Positions 6,439 to 13,310 of a stretch of 13,921 nucleotides of DNA are shown one piece after another. Each line of letters starts with the position of its first letter. The stretch's first letter is position 1. Under the pieces are notes generated by a model. It did no database searches. It was not told the origin of the DNA and worked only from the letters and a program-made list of their open reading frames with translations. Source of the DNA: JAEMQF01 sp031396305 (lineage in GTDB: Bacteria; Pseudomonadota; Gammaproteobacteria; Burkholderiales; Burkholderiaceae_C). The translations under genes were made by a program, and so were the position numbers. The stretch lies in contig JANNKM010000222.1 of the NCBI GenBank assembly GCA_031396305.1, positions 1 through 13,921 on the forward strand. The letters run 5' to 3'.

Positions 6439-7575
6439 ATGGGTGCCCCTGCAACGCCGGGTCCGCCGCTGTGGCTGCTCGCCGAACTCACCTACCGCTG
6501 CCCGCTGCACTGCGTGTTCTGCTACAACCCGGTGGACTTTGCGCAACAGTCTGCCGAGATTTCCACCGAAGACTGGCTGCGCGTGCTGCGCCAGGGCCGC
6601 GAACTCGGCGCGGTGCAGCTGGGTCTGTCGGGCGGCGAGCCGCTGCTGCGCGACGACCTGGAACTCATTGTCGCCGAGGCGCACCGCCTGGGTTACTACA
6701 CGAACCTGCTGACCTCGGGCGTGGGCCTGACGCTGGAGCGCGCCACGGCGTTGAAGGCCGCGGGGCTGGACCATGTACAGCTGTCGTTCCAGGATTCGAC
6801 GCGCGAGATGAACGACTTCCTGTCGCACACGAAAACATTTGCACTGAAGCACCGCGTCGCGAAGATCATCAAGGACCAGGGCTGGCCGATGGTGCTGAAC
6901 GTCGTGATCCATCGCTATAACATCGACCACATCGAGCGCATCATCGCGATGGCCGCCGAGTTCGGCGCCGAGTACATCGAACTCGCGAACACCCAGTACT
7001 ACTCCTGGGCCTACCTGAACCGCGACCAGTTGCTGCCGACGCGCGCGCAGCTCAAACATGCAGAGGCCGTGACCGACGCGTGGCGCGCCAAACTCGGCGA
7101 CTCGATGCGAATTTTCTTCGTCGCCCCCGACTATCACGAAGGCAAGGCGAAGAAATGCGTGAACGGTTGGGGCAGCATGTTCCTCACCGTCACCCCCGAC
7201 GGCACGGCATTGCCCTGCCATACGGCGAAGATGCTGCCGGGGTTGGCGTTCCCGAACGTGCGCGAACAGTCTTTGCGCGACATCTGGTTCGATTCGGAAG
7301 GCTTCAACCGCTACCGCGGCACCGGCTGGATGAAGGAACCTTGTTCGACCTGCGAACATCGCGAAGAAGACTTGGGCGGCTGCCGCTGCCAGGCTTTCCT
7401 GATTGCCCAGGACGCCCAGGCCGCGGACCCGGTGTGCCGCCTGAGCCCCCACCATGACCGCGTGATCGACGCCGTGCAGCGCGCCGAAGCGAACGCGGCG
7501 CGCGGCGTCACGGAGCATCCGCTGGTGTTTCGGGATCCGGCGAACTCGCAGCGTCTGGCCAAGGCAACGCCCTGA
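6439..7575 (+). CDS. pqqE: PqqE, radical SAM PqqA glutamate-tyrosine crosslinking enzyme
   Basis: 378 residues. The radical SAM cluster motif is C21-x3-C25-x2-C28 (CPLHCVFC), followed by LSGGEP (63-68) for S-adenosylmethionine binding. The C-terminal SPASM domain has the auxiliary iron-sulfur ligands C240, C260, C302, C305, C315, C317 and C333 in the usual order, with D311 in EEDLGGC likely an additional ligand. It forms the carbon-carbon bond between Glu16 and Tyr20 of PqqA while PqqA is held by PqqD. It is the last pqq gene here; no pqqF/pqqG protease lies in the window. It converges on the thioredoxin-fold gene with 13 bases between them, which contain only a weak 5-bp stem (7575-7590). 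Confidence 0.98.
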   Translation: MGAPATPGPPLWLLAELTYRCPLHCVFCYNPVDFAQQSAEISTEDWLRVLRQGRELGAVQLGLSGGEPLLRDDLELIVAEAHRLGYYTNLLTSGVGLTLERATALKAAGLDHVQLSFQDSTREMNDFLSHTKTFALKHRVAKIIKDQGWPMVLNVVIHRYNIDHIERIIAMAAEFGAEYIELANTQYYSWAYLNRDQLLPTRAQLKHAEAVTDAWRAKLGDSMRIFFVAPDYHEGKAKKCVNGWGSMFLTVTPDGTALPCHTAKMLPGLAFPNVREQSLRDIWFDSEGFNRYRGTGWMKEPCSTCEHREEDLGGCRCQAFLIAQDAQAADPVCRLSPHHDRVIDAVQRAEANAARGVTEHPLVFRDPANSQRLAKATP

Positions 7576-7588
7576 GCGCTCTGCGGCG

Positions 7589-8116
7589 CTACTGCTCCAG
7601 GCGCAGTACCTCGAGCTGCTCCTGCACCGTCTCGAAGGTTCCGGTTCCGGCGGGCATCTGCATCAGCGGCTTGGCTTTCACATCGAACAACCATACGCTC
7701 GGGTAGACGAGCATTCGCGCGCGCTCGTCGCCGATCGAGCGCTGGAAATCGGCATACGCAAGGCTGGTCTCGCCAATGCGGATGAAGAGCTTGCTCGCCT
7801 GCGCCGTGAGGCTGCTGCGCAGGTCGACGATGAGGTAGTCCTTCGCGAAGTGCGGCACCAGCTCGGTGACGTGGCGCCCGAGAAAGGCCTCGTAGCGGCG
7901 GCAATACGGGCAGTCGTTGGCGCCGAGGTAGACGTACAGGCGCTTGTTCTCGCGCTCGGCGCGGCGCAGCGCGGGAGTCAGGTCGAACTCGAATCGCTGC
8001 GGCGCTCCGGTGGGCTGCACGACGGTGGGTGCGTAGGGCGCCGGAATCCCGTTCGCGGCACTGGCGGCGCAGAGCAGCAAGCCAAGCAGCAGGGCCAGCA
8101 GGCGCCGCGGGTTCAT
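7589..8116 (-). CDS. Secreted thioredoxin-fold protein with CPYC active site
   Basis: 175 residues. A leucine-rich signal peptide (1-20) with likely cleavage ASA-AN puts it in the periplasm; the cysteine at 16 is not in a good lipobox. The thioredoxin active site is DCPYCRRYE, C69/C72, and the cis-proline is P139 in VYPSVWLFD. It resembles SoxW-type thioredoxins that act with the SoxYZ carrier in sulfur oxidation. Here it is the last gene of the xox operon and overlaps the SoxYZ-like carrier gene by four bases. A job in keeping the carrier cysteine reduced, or in handling disulfides in XoxF, XoxJ or the four-cysteine protein, is the natural inference. Confidence 0.85.
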   Translation of the reverse strand: MNPRRLLALLLGLLLCAASAANGIPAPYAPTVVQPTGAPQRFEFDLTPALRRAERENKRLYVYLGANDCPYCRRYEAFLGRHVTELVPHFAKDYLIVDLRSSLTAQASKLFIRIGETSLAYADFQRSIGDERARMLVYPSVWLFDVKAKPLMQMPAGTGTFETVQEQLEVLRLEQ

Positions 8117-8949
8117 CCCAGCACCAGGCTGCCGACGAACTGACCCTCTTTCGAGTCGGTGACCTCAGCGCGCAGTTCGCCCGGCCCGCGCGGCACGAAG
8201 TGAAAGCGCAGCGTCGGGTTCTCGCTCACCGAAAAGTCGAGCTCGGCGTCGAACACCTTGCGCAGCGCGTAGCTCACCTTGATCGAGCGCACGAAATGCG
8301 GCGGGATGTACATCACGGTGATGTGGTTCAGCTCGAAACCGGTGTCGTTGGGGTGCACCACCGTCACGTCAACGGGCGTGGGCTGGTCCATGCGCAACTC
8401 GCCAGCCACCTTGAGCTGGGTGCGGCCGATCAGGTGCAGCGCGTCGCGGTTCGGCGGCGCCGAGCAGCCGCCCGAGGTTTTGACGTAGCGCGAGTCGGTG
8501 TGCAGTTCGCCGTTGGAAAGCTCGCTGATCACGCGCACATGGCTGTATTCGTCAACGCGCAGGCGCGTCTCGAAATCGGCCTGGCCGACCTCAGTCGTCA
8601 GGTCGAGCACCGCGGCGATCGGCGAAGGGTTCTTGTCGACGACGAGGTAGACCTTGCGCACGTAAAGCTCGGCGCGCTGCGGCAACTTGGAAAGCACCTT
8701 CACCGGCACTGACGCGCCATACGCCGCGCGCAGCGGCGCGACCACCTGCACCGTGCCCTGCCCGGGCTTCAGCGTGCGGCCGGGGAACAGCTTTTCGCGC
8801 AGCTTGTCCCATTCCGGCGACGTGGCGTCGTGCGTCGCCGAGGGCAGGCCGCCGACCGCGGCGTAGGCCACGCCCGGAGTCAGCGCCACGGCAGCCAGGC
8901 CCGGCAGGGATTGCAAGGCGCGGCGGCGCGAGTACAGCGTGGATCGCAT
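8113..8949 (-). CDS. Quinoprotein dehydrogenase-associated SoxYZ-like carrier (copy 1)
   Basis: 278 residues. The N-terminus SRRRALQ followed by a hydrophobic stretch looks like a Tat signal, as in true SoxY. A SoxY-like domain (about 45-165) ends in TSGGCSAP with the carrier cysteine C162; a SoxZ-like domain (about 180-276) includes HPNDTGFELN and FSVSENPTLRFHF. In SoxYZ of sulfur oxidisers the cysteine sits on a free GGCGG tail; here the two subunits are fused and the motif is internal, the pattern of the carrier family linked to PQQ dehydrogenases. The cargo is unknown. A strong AAAGGAGAAA ribosome site precedes the start. It overlaps the thioredoxin gene by four bases and follows the MBL gene by 22. 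Confidence 0.9.
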   Translation of the reverse strand: MRSTLYSRRRALQSLPGLAAVALTPGVAYAAVGGLPSATHDATSPEWDKLREKLFPGRTLKPGQGTVQVVAPLRAAYGASVPVKVLSKLPQRAELYVRKVYLVVDKNPSPIAAVLDLTTEVGQADFETRLRVDEYSHVRVISELSNGELHTDSRYVKTSGGCSAPPNRDALHLIGRTQLKVAGELRMDQPTPVDVTVVHPNDTGFELNHITVMYIPPHFVRSIKVSYALRKVFDAELDFSVSENPTLRFHFVPRGPGELRAEVTDSKEGQFVGSLVLG

Positions 8950-8971
8950 GGTTCGTTTCTCCTTTCGCGAA

Positions 8972-9955
8972 CTATTTGAACATCAACTCGCGCTCGAAGC
9001 GCAGGAACGCGACCGACGCGTTGCGCCGATGAATCGTGTCGTACTGGTCCCAGGTTTGATACTCGGGCAACTCGCAGGCTTCGGCCACGTCGAGCAGCGA
9101 CGTGCCCGAGGCCAGCATGGCGCGCACGCGCAGTTCGAGCGCCGCAAGGTAGTGCTCGACGCTGGCGATCGCCTGCGCGCTGGCAGCCGGGCCGTGGCCC
9201 GGCACGACGCGCGTGGGACGCAGCTCGCGCAGCTCAGCCAGGGCCTTGCGCCAGCCTTGCAGGTCGCTGTCTTGAATATCGGGGATGCGCTGCACGTCGA
9301 GCAGCCCACCGGCGAACAGCACCTTGCTGCGAACATCGAACACCGCGCTGTCGCCGGGGCCGCTCGAGTGGCCAAAGCTCAGCACCCGCACCGGCCTGCC
9401 GATCAGTTCGAGGTCGTGCGTCGCGTCGAACTCCTGGTCCGCCTTGTAGATCGTCGTGCCGCGCATCGCCTCCTCGCCGAGCGTCAGGCGCAGCATCTTC
9501 AGACAGGTCTCACAGCGCGAGGCCATCAGGCCAGCCGTGCGCCGCTGCATGCGAATCGATACGCCGCGTTCGCGAAACGCCGCACCGCCGAAGAGAAACT
9601 CAGGCCGCGCGTGCGTGATGAGCGCAACGCGCACCGGAAGCTCGGTGATGTCGCGAATCGCCGCCAGCAGCGCCTGCCCATGCGCATACGACGTTCCGGT
9701 GTCCACCGCGATCACGCCGCGCTCGCCGACGATGAATCCCGAGTTGCCGATTCGTCCTTGGTTGTCGCCGTCCGCCGCGCCGCCGCTGCCAGGCACCATG
9801 TAGACACCTGGGGCGAGTTCGACCGGGCGGATGCGCGGCTCAGTGAGCGCGGCGCATGCGCCGATCGGCAGGCAGCCGGCCAACAACTGCACGAGCGCCC
9901 TGCGCCGCTCCTGCGCTGCGCAGGGCAGCCCGGCGACCACGCCCTGTCGCGTCAC
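8972..9955 (-). CDS. Metallo-beta-lactamase-fold protein of the quinoprotein relay set, degenerate metal motif
   Basis: 327 residues from a GTG whose first bases overlap the previous stop. The N-terminus has RRR, a hydrophobic stretch and PIGAC, a good lipobox, so it is probably a periplasmic lipoprotein anchored at C34. The MBL fold is recognisable by VYMVPG, NSGFIVGERGVIAVDTG, FGHSSGPGD, FAGGLLD and VPGHGP. The core HxHxDH motif reads H115-A-R117-P-E119-F120, so three of the usual ligands are replaced, while H196, D220 and H254 remain. By context it belongs with the proteins named quinoprotein relay system zinc metallohydrolase, related to SoxH. Whether the motif loss is typical of that family or special to this protein I cannot tell. 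Full zinc-hydrolase activity looks doubtful. Confidence 0.82.
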   Translation of the reverse strand: MTRQGVVAGLPCAAQERRRALVQLLAGCLPIGACAALTEPRIRPVELAPGVYMVPGSGGAADGDNQGRIGNSGFIVGERGVIAVDTGTSYAHGQALLAAIRDITELPVRVALITHARPEFLFGGAAFRERGVSIRMQRRTAGLMASRCETCLKMLRLTLGEEAMRGTTIYKADQEFDATHDLELIGRPVRVLSFGHSSGPGDSAVFDVRSKVLFAGGLLDVQRIPDIQDSDLQGWRKALAELRELRPTRVVPGHGPAASAQAIASVEHYLAALELRVRAMLASGTSLLDVAEACELPEYQTWDQYDTIHRRNASVAFLRFERELMFK

Positions 9956-10836
9956 TGCGGCGCGTCGCCGCGCGCCGCGGTGCTCGACACGAAGCGCATG
10001 TCGCGGGAATCGACCACCGTCGCGCGCAACTCGGCCCCGGCCTGCGGCTGAAAGTAGAAGCGGAAGTTCGGGTTCTCGCTGATCGAGAAGTCGACGTCGG
10101 CCGAGAACACCGGCTTGCCGCCATGTTTGTCGCCGTAGGTCACATCGACCCTGCGCACATAGTGCGCCGGCGTGTACTGGCGGGTCGCCTGGTCCATCGC
10201 CATGCCGGAATGGTTCGGGTGGTCGATCATCAATTGCGCGAGCACCGGCTCGCGGCCCTTCACGTCACCGTCGATGCGAAAACGCATCTTGCCCATCGAC
10301 GCGAGCGCCGCCGCCGCGTCGCTGCCGGCCGGCGCCGAGCAGCCGCCCGAGGCCTTGACGAAGCGTGTCGTCGCGTACAGCGTGCCGTCGCTCAGCTCGG
10401 CGATCGCGCGCACATGCGAATACTCGTCGACTCGCACCCGGGTTTCGACATCGGCGCGGCTGCTCTCCGGCGCGAAGCTGAAGATCGCCGAGATCGGCGA
10501 CGGATTCGCGTCGATGATGAGGTAAAGCTTGGCGACATGGCGCGCCGGTGTGCCTGTGGCCGCCTGCGGGAAACGCGTGCGGATCGCGATCGGCACGACC
10601 GCGGCGTCGATCGCGCGCGCGGGTGCCTCCAGAATCAGCGCGCCCTCGGGCGCCTTCGCGATTGCGCGGCCCTCGAACAGACTGGTTCGAACCTTTTGCC
10701 AGATTGCGCTGGCGGCGGGGTCGTCGGTGGCCGCGAACATCGGCGCCGCGCCTGCCAGGGTTGCGCACAGGGCGCCGAGCAAAGTGCAACCACGCGCCAG
10801 CAGGCGCGCTGCAAACGGGCGTGTCGACGCGGTCAT
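9952..10836 (-). CDS. Quinoprotein dehydrogenase-associated SoxYZ-like carrier (copy 2)
   Basis: 294 residues from the ATG at 10836, chosen because GAGG lies seven bases upstream and a signal peptide starts there; the frame stays open upstream but that part is out-of-frame reading of the preceding gene. The signal (about 1-35) is Sec-like, without the twin arginine of copy 1. The domain layout equals copy 1: SoxY-like part, ASGGCSAP with C166, SoxZ-like part ending with FSISENPNFRFYF. Shared blocks NPSPI, VDEYSHVRAIAELSDG and SGGCSAP show that both copies descend from one gene. The sequences between them are well diverged, so this is an old duplication. Its stop overlaps the MBL start (GTGA). 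Confidence 0.88.
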   Translation of the reverse strand: MTASTRPFAARLLARGCTLLGALCATLAGAAPMFAATDDPAASAIWQKVRTSLFEGRAIAKAPEGALILEAPARAIDAAVVPIAIRTRFPQAATGTPARHVAKLYLIIDANPSPISAIFSFAPESSRADVETRVRVDEYSHVRAIAELSDGTLYATTRFVKASGGCSAPAGSDAAAALASMGKMRFRIDGDVKGREPVLAQLMIDHPNHSGMAMDQATRQYTPAHYVRRVDVTYGDKHGGKPVFSADVDFSISENPNFRFYFQPQAGAELRATVVDSRDMRFVSSTAARGDAPQ

Positions 10837-10840
10837 GGCT

Positions 10841-11209
10841 TTACCTCGGCGTGATGAAGCAGGCTTTTTGCACCTGCGCCTGCAGATCGCGATAGCGCTT
10901 GATGTGCGGCTTGAGCGACTCGTTGTCGCGAAGCTGGTTGCCGCGCTCGCCGCCGATCGACATGGCATTGACGATCGTGATCATGCCCGAGTAGTCGTCG
11001 AACTTGACTTCGCGTGCCAGCGCGTCCAGGGCGCACGAACACTTGTTGAGCATTTCATAGTGCGGCCCGGGGTTCGCCTTCATGCACTCCTGAACGTAAA
11101 GCACGCGCTCCACCGTGGGGAAGTCGTTTGCTGACGCGGCCGCGCGAATCGCGAACACGGTGCCGCCGACGAGGAGGTTGCGCAGGATCGAGTTTCTGTT
11201 GCTGGCCAT
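10841..11209 (-). CDS. Unknown small secreted four-cysteine protein
   Basis: 122 residues, not a family I can name. Residues 1-27 look like a signal peptide, cleaved near ASA-ND. The mature part begins DFPTVERVLYVQECM and has four cysteines, C42, C57, C59 and C117, with CSCALDAL between helices. An even number of cysteines in an exported protein suggests two disulfides, or a metal or cofactor site; there is no CxxCH heme motif. The remainder is predicted helical and polar (GGERGNQLRDN). It stands four bases upstream of SoxYZ copy 2 and 11 bases after the 228-residue unknown gene, inside the xox operon, so it likely serves the quinoprotein system. A structural or maturation helper is possible; no function is claimed. 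Confidence 0.8.
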   Translation of the reverse strand: MASNRNSILRNLLVGGTVFAIRAAASANDFPTVERVLYVQECMKANPGPHYEMLNKCSCALDALAREVKFDDYSGMITIVNAMSIGGERGNQLRDNESLKPHIKRYRDLQAQVQKACFITPR

Positions 11210-11220
11210 GGACAGGCTCG

Positions 11221-11907
11221 TCAGGGGTTGCGTGGCGTGGGAGAAGCTCCGTCGAGGATCATCTCCTCTTCGAGTATCGATGCCGCACCGGCCGTCGGCG
11301 CGGTGACATAGGCGCGCATCGCGTACACGCCGCCCGGCACGGCGTCGGACAGCGTGAATTCATACTGCTTGGCAGCAAGTTTTTCAAAGCGCACCCGCAG
11401 CGGATCCTGCGCGTAGGGTGCCACGACGATTTTCCGCGCCGCGACTGTCTTGCCCTTGTACGGTAGGTTCAGCGCGTCGATCTTCGCGCCCTCGTAGACC
11501 GCCATGCGGATGCGCTTGCGGAAGTAGCTCGACTGGCCCTTGGTAAGGCGGCTCATCTCGCGGATGTCGCGTTCGAGAAAGTAGAGGATCACCGGGTTCG
11601 CCTCCGCCGCCTCCACTTCGGGCAACGACAGGCGCCGCGCGCCGCTCAGAAACTCGGTGTTCGCGGTGCAGCACTTGCCGCCAGCCTGTGCGCGCAGCGC
11701 AATCTTGACCTTGTCGTCGAATCCTTCTTCCAGGCTGCCGCCCTTGGTGTAGCTGTAGGTCAGCGTGAGCGGCGGCTTGAGCTTGGCGAACTGATTCGTC
11801 ATGAAGAGCAGCCGTTCGGCGGGCGAATAGTCTTCCGCGGAGAACGCGCTTGCCGCGGCAAACAAGGTCGCCGCCAGCCACAGTGGAACGATGCAGACCC
11901 GCGTCAT
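11221..11907 (-). CDS. Unknown secreted protein of the xox operon
   Basis: 228 residues, not recognised. A signal peptide (1-24) with cleavage near FSA-ED is followed by DYSPAERLLFMTNQF, which resembles the mature N-terminus of the 122-residue neighbour. The body is rich in beta-strand-like stretches (LTLTYSYTKGG, DKVKIALRAQ, KTVAARKIVVAPY, KQYEFTLSDAVPGGVYAMRAYV) and has an adjacent cysteine pair C79-C80 after AGGK. No membrane helix follows the signal, so it is likely soluble and periplasmic. Its place between xoxJ (29 bases) and the four-cysteine protein (11 bases) ties it to the same operon. The beta-rich layout could be an immunoglobulin-like or lipocalin-like fold; that is a guess. Confidence 0.8.
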   Translation of the reverse strand: MTRVCIVPLWLAATLFAAASAFSAEDYSPAERLLFMTNQFAKLKPPLTLTYSYTKGGSLEEGFDDKVKIALRAQAGGKCCTANTEFLSGARRLSLPEVEAAEANPVILYFLERDIREMSRLTKGQSSYFRKRIRMAVYEGAKIDALNLPYKGKTVAARKIVVAPYAQDPLRVRFEKLAAKQYEFTLSDAVPGGVYAMRAYVTAPTAGAASILEEEMILDGASPTPRNP

Positions 11908-11936
11908 CGTTGCATCATGCCACGCGGGCGTTGGCC

Positions 11937-12842
11937 CTATCGCGGCGTGCGGCTCGGCGACGCGTCGGCGTCGGCGACCAGCGGCACGCCGAAGTCGGCA
12001 AGGACCGACGCAATCTCAGCGCGCTTCGATTCGATCAGCGCTTCGACCTGCTGCTTCCATTCGCGCTCGCCGTAACGCACGCCCATCGCCATCTGGAAGT
12101 CGAAGCGTACTCCCGGCTCGGATTTCAACGGCACCACGGTGAGTTGCGGCGACTGGATGCGCTTCGCAAAGTAGCCGGCGATCGGCCCCCAGACGATGGC
12201 CACGTCGAGCTTGCCCGACGCCAGGTCTTTTTCAATGATCTCGCCCGGGTATTGCGCTGGGTCGGCGTTCATGATCTGGTAGGGCACACCGGAGTCGACC
12301 AAGCCGTGCTTGCTGAGCCAGTCCGATGCCGGCGATCGGTCGAAGACGCCGATGCGCAGCTTGGCGAGCCTGGCACGATCCAGCGCCAGAAAATCAGCCG
12401 CGCTGCGAACCTGGTCCATGCCCTGGCCCTGGGCAAATACCAAAGCATAGGTGGAGCGGTAATAGGGTTGCGTCACCGACACCTGGTCGAATCCCACCGG
12501 CACACCCATGACGATGTCGCACGGATAGTCCTGGTCGGGCAGCTTGTAGCGCAGGGTGTTGCGGATGAACGCCAGGCGCTGCGGGAACGAGAAATACGTG
12601 ACCGGCAGGCCCATCGATTGGCCGAACAGTTCGGCGATCCTGTTTTCGATTCCCTCGCCCTTGCCGTTGGAGAACGGCAGATTGTTCGGATCCTGACACA
12701 CCCGCAGCGCCTTGCGTTCAGCGGGCTTGTCTTGCGCAGCTGCCGGTTCGCCCAGCAGCGCGAATGCCACCGGCACTGCCAGCAGGCAAGCCTGGAACCC
12801 AGCCGGGACGCAGGGCGCGGGGCGCGGCTTCATTCCACTCAT
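11937..12842 (-). CDS. xoxJ: XoxJ-like quinoprotein-associated periplasmic binding protein
   Basis: 301 residues from the ATG that overlaps the cytochrome stop (ATGA); a second ATG at 12833 is possible. The open frame reaches further upstream, but that part reads the cytochrome gene out of frame. Signal peptide to about A36. LRVCQDPNNLPFSN (46-59) is the hallmark of the MoxJ/XoxJ family, followed by a class-3 solute-binding fold with YPCDIVMGVP, TQPYYRSTYALVF and DVAIVWGPIAGYF. C49 and C108 may form a disulfide. Instead of feeding a transporter, members are always found beside PQQ methanol dehydrogenases and are thought to help assemble or activate apo-XoxF. No ABC transporter gene accompanies it here. 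Confidence 0.92.
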   Translation of the reverse strand: MSGMKPRPAPCVPAGFQACLLAVPVAFALLGEPAAAQDKPAERKALRVCQDPNNLPFSNGKGEGIENRIAELFGQSMGLPVTYFSFPQRLAFIRNTLRYKLPDQDYPCDIVMGVPVGFDQVSVTQPYYRSTYALVFAQGQGMDQVRSAADFLALDRARLAKLRIGVFDRSPASDWLSKHGLVDSGVPYQIMNADPAQYPGEIIEKDLASGKLDVAIVWGPIAGYFAKRIQSPQLTVVPLKSEPGVRFDFQMAMGVRYGEREWKQQVEALIESKRAEIASVLADFGVPLVADADASPSRTPR

Positions 12843-13219
12843 TGAATAGGCTCGACCCGGGCGCGCTTGATCGCGCCGTCGGAGCGGCCCTTCAGGTAGG
12901 CGTAGAGGTGGTCCATGTTTTCCATCACCTGCGGACTCGTGCCGAAGCTTTGCATGCCTTTGTCCAGGCGCCCGTCGCGCACCACCTTGGCGAACTCTTC
13001 TTTCGTCAGTGTCTTCATGCTGGCCAGCAGCGACGGACCGACCAGGCCTTCCTGGTTCGCGCCATGGCAGCGGTCGCAGGCGGCGGCGCGCCAGGTGCGA
13101 AAACCCTTCATCGTGTTTTCGTCGACCTTGTAGCCGTCGACCACCTTGTAGGGCGCCGGCTGGGCGAATGACGATCCAGCCATGCTGAGCAGCAGTCCCA
13201 GCAGAATTTTCCGAAGCAT
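12839..13219 (-). CDS. xoxG: XoxG-like c-type cytochrome, electron acceptor of XoxF
   Basis: 126 residues. Signal peptide 1-19 (SFA-QP). A single heme-binding site C48-DR-C51-H52; the axial methionine is probably M89 in KGMQSFG. The stretch KVVDGYKVDENTMKGFRTW before the heme is typical of cytochromes encoded next to XoxF. It should carry electrons from reduced PQQ in XoxF to the respiratory chain in the periplasm. It is at the short end for this group, which often has longer C-termini. GAGGAAAG before the ATG is a good ribosome site. An intrinsic terminator separates it from xoxF, and it overlaps xoxJ by four bases. Confidence 0.88.
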   Translation of the reverse strand: MLRKILLGLLLSMAGSSFAQPAPYKVVDGYKVDENTMKGFRTWRAAACDRCHGANQEGLVGPSLLASMKTLTKEEFAKVVRDGRLDKGMQSFGTSPQVMENMDHLYAYLKGRSDGAIKRARVEPIQ

Positions 13220-13235
13220 GTTCAGCTTTCCTCGT

Positions 13236-13269
13236 AAAAAAGGGGACGGAGCCGTTGGGCGCCATCCCC
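13236..13269 (-). terminator. Intrinsic terminator between xoxF and xoxG
   Basis: Read on the minus strand, GGGGATGG pairs with CCGTCCCC (eight pairs including one G-U) around a 12-base loop, directly followed by TTTTTT. This is a textbook rho-independent terminator. Since xoxG and the rest have no obvious promoter in the remaining 17 bases, it probably acts as a partial terminator that makes xoxF message more abundant than the downstream genes. Confidence 0.8.
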
Positions 13270-13277
13270 TCGGGTCA

Positions 13278-13296
13278 GGCCGGCGACATGCCGGCC
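13278..13296 (-). repeat. Perfect GC hairpin just after xoxF
   Basis: GGCCGGC and GCCGGCC form a 7-bp stem with a 5-base loop, 15 bases past the xoxF stop and before the intrinsic terminator. No T-run follows it. It may protect the xoxF 3' end against exonucleases. Confidence 0.55.
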
Positions 13297-13310
13297 CCGT
13301 GCTTAACGCC

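Noticed and set aside
7575..7590. AGCGC/GCGCT stem between pqqE and the thioredoxin gene as a bidirectional terminator
   Set aside because: Only five pairs and no T-run on either strand; too weak to call.
10837..10968. N-terminal extension of SoxYZ copy 2 by 44 codons
   Set aside because: Ser/Arg-rich reading of the preceding gene in a wrong frame. The ATG at 10836 has a ribosome site and a signal peptide.
12843..13265. N-terminal extension of the XoxJ frame by 141 codons
   Set aside because: It runs over the cytochrome gene in another frame and is Arg/Gly-rich. A signal peptide begins at 12842, which overlaps the cytochrome stop in the normal coupled fashion.
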